The notes beneath the pieces are model-generated. The model worked only from the letters and a program-made list of their open reading frames with translations, ran no database searches and was not told the origin of the DNA. DNA of 7,261 bases, taken from positions 1-7,261 of the forward strand of contig PKRH01000146.1 in assembly GCA_017577565.1 (NCBI GenBank), read 5' to 3'. Below, piece after piece: positions 6,776 through 7,261 of the stretch. Numbering within the stretch: position 1 is the first letter of the stretch; each line of letters opens with the position of its first letter. This DNA is from Thermoanaerobacterales bacterium. GTDB taxonomy: Bacteria; Actinomycetota; Acidimicrobiia; Acidimicrobiales; JACDCH01. A program made the position numbers and the translations under genes.

Positions 6776-6810
6776 TAGGCTTGGCACTCTCCGGCCGCGA
6801 GTGCTAACTG
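6776..6810 (+). promoter_or_regulatory. Candidate fmdB promoter boxes overlapping CIRCE
   Basis: Two readings are possible. TTGGCA (6781-6786, five of six matches to TTGACA) and TAACTG (6805-6810) preceded by TGC lie 18 bases apart, so both boxes fall in or at the CIRCE arms. Alternatively TAGGCT (6776-6781, TANNNT) is a -10 box that ends at the first CIRCE base, giving transcription from inside the operator. Either way HrcA binding would block transcription. Confidence 0.4.
6781..6807. promoter_or_regulatory. CIRCE operator (HrcA repressor binding site)
   Basis: The sequence is TTGGCACTC-N9-GAGTGCTAA. The CIRCE consensus is TTAGCACTC-N9-GAGTGCTAA, so only one base of 18 differs and the 9-base spacer is exact. 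HrcA binds this inverted repeat and represses heat-shock genes such as groESL; heat titrates GroEL and releases it. The site is 53 bases before the FmdB start codon and about the same distance from the plsY start, facing both genes, but it overlaps the likely FmdB promoter. Confidence 0.92.
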
Positions 6811-6851
6811 CCGATCGCTGGCGCGGCCGGTCGGCCAGCCGGAACCGATTC

Positions 6852-6857
6852 GGAGAT
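6852..6857 (+). promoter_or_regulatory. Ribosome binding site of the FmdB gene
   Basis: GGAGAT lies a few bases before ATG 6861. It selects this ATG over a GTG at 6801 in the same frame, which falls inside the CIRCE element. Confidence 0.75.
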
Positions 6858-6860
6858 CAG

Positions 6861-7124
6861 ATGCCCACGTACGAATACCGCTGCACGGACTGCGGGGAGC
6901 TCCACGAGGTCGTCCAGTCCTTCTCCGACGCGCCCCTCACCACCTGCCCCTCCTGCTCGGGCGCGCTGAAGAAGGTCTTCTCGCCCGTCGGCATCTCGTT
7001 CAAGGGCAGCGGCTTCTACAAGACCGACAGCCGCTCGTCCGGCAACGGGTCGTCGTCCGGCGACTCGTCGAGCGACGGGTCGTCGTCGAGCAGCGAGTCC
7101 GCCACCGCCGCGGCCGCCGACTGA
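6861..7124 (+). CDS. fmdB: FmdB-family zinc-ribbon protein, probable heat-induced redox chaperone
   Basis: The protein has 87 residues. The N-terminal zinc ribbon begins MPTYEYRCTDCGELHEV and has two CxxC pairs (C8/C11 and C29/C32), followed by GALKKVFSPVGISFKGSGFYKTDSR (about 33-57), the usual end of the conserved domain. The rest (about 58-87) is a Ser/Gly/Asp-rich, surely disordered tail ending in Ala residues. This matches the actinobacterial type of which Rv0991c of M. tuberculosis (Ruc) is a zinc-binding chaperone activated by oxidation of its cysteines, as published. The name FmdB comes from an old formamidase regulator label and does not describe function. The start has a good ribosome binding site. 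A CIRCE operator upstream predicts HrcA control and heat induction. In mycobacteria the gene is near galU, as here, although plsY lies between them in this window. Confidence 0.93.
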   Translation: MPTYEYRCTDCGELHEVVQSFSDAPLTTCPSCSGALKKVFSPVGISFKGSGFYKTDSRSSGNGSSSGDSSSDGSSSSSESATAAAAD

Positions 7125-7127
7125 GCC

Positions 7128-7152
7128 GGCGGCGGGCGCCGGGCCCGCCGCC
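7128..7152 (+). terminator. GC-only hairpin terminator after the FmdB gene
   Basis: GGCGGCGGGC (7128-7137) and its exact reverse complement (7143-7152) flank a 5-base loop, 3 bases after the stop codon. The stem is 10 bp of pure G-C. No T-tract follows; instead the sequence is C-rich. Confidence 0.7.
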
Positions 7153-7163
7153 CCGACCCCCGG

Positions 7164-7181
7164 CCCCCCCCCCCCCCCCCC
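7164..7181. repeat. Homopolymer of 18 C
   Basis: Bases 7164-7181 are an uninterrupted run of C. The whole region 7153-7261 is C-rich, with further runs of 6 and 7, and no gene is recognised in it. A TAGCGT hexamer at 7189-7194 could be a -10 box for a gene beyond the window, but nothing supports it. Run length may be uncertain because homopolymers are error-prone in sequencing. Confidence 0.9.
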
Positions 7182-7261
7182 GGCGCGCTAGCGTCCCGGC
7201 CGCGGTCCCGGCCTCCCCCCCACTCCCCCCACGCGCCGGGGCCAGCCGGGTCCCACCGTCC

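Noticed and set aside
6068..6787. Longer PlsY starting at GTG 6787.
   Set aside because: The extra 20 residues are not hydrophobic, the start would overlap the CIRCE element, and the TACGAT box favours GTG 6727.
7028..7110. Ser/Gly-coding repeats in the FmdB tail as a CRISPR-like or tandem-repeat array.
   Set aside because: The TCGTCG-type repetition simply encodes the low-complexity serine-rich tail usual in actinobacterial FmdB proteins.

Overview
The window is very GC-rich DNA with frequent GTG starts and gene motifs typical of Actinomycetota. Gene order resembles a segment known from actinobacteria, where an FmdB-type chaperone, galU, a MoeA/Glp protein and the small membrane protein GlpR lie close together (in Mycobacterium tuberculosis roughly Rv0991c to Rv0996, from memory). 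The insertion of moaA, moaC and plsY, and the translin-like gene, point away from Corynebacteriales. A deep-branching class such as Acidimicrobiia is a guess, not a proof.

Layout, left to right. (1) 1-118: 5' part of an unrecognised minus-strand gene, cut by the window edge. (2) 119-382: 264 bases with no supported gene or promoter. (3) 383-732, plus strand: a small membrane-anchored zinc-ribbon gene whose two CxxC halves lie in different frames, so it is a frameshifted gene or carries a sequence error in a G5 run. (4) 768-800: a perfect 14-bp inverted repeat between convergent units, then tRNA-Ala(CGC) on the minus strand (808-881) with its own likely promoter. (5) 931-2123, minus strand: a translin-superfamily gene overlapping by 4 bases the end of a GlpR-like three-helix membrane protein gene. 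(6) 2246-5976, minus strand: moaC, moaA, moeA/glp and galU. The last three are packed with 7- and 9-base gaps and form an operon read galU-moeA-moaA; moaC has a likely leaderless promoter of its own. (7) 6068-6727, minus strand: plsY, probably leaderless. (8) 6728-6860: divergent regulatory region holding a nearly perfect CIRCE operator (HrcA site), followed on the plus strand by an FmdB-family gene with a serine-rich tail, a GC-only terminator hairpin and an 18-base poly-C tract. 7182-7261 is C-rich with no gene seen.

How the genes work together. MoaA and MoaC make cyclic pyranopterin monophosphate, the first stage of molybdenum cofactor synthesis, and MoeA inserts molybdate at the end. MoeA homologues of this genomic setting also serve, in Corynebacterium, as the cytoplasmic partner (Glp) of the membrane receptor GlpR in cell division. 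Both partners are present here. GalU and PlsY supply envelope precursors (UDP-glucose and lysophosphatidic acid). The part least explained by known biology is the coupling of the GlpR-like receptor to a translin-like, probably RNA-cleaving, protein. The CIRCE element makes the FmdB protein a probable heat-shock chaperone.
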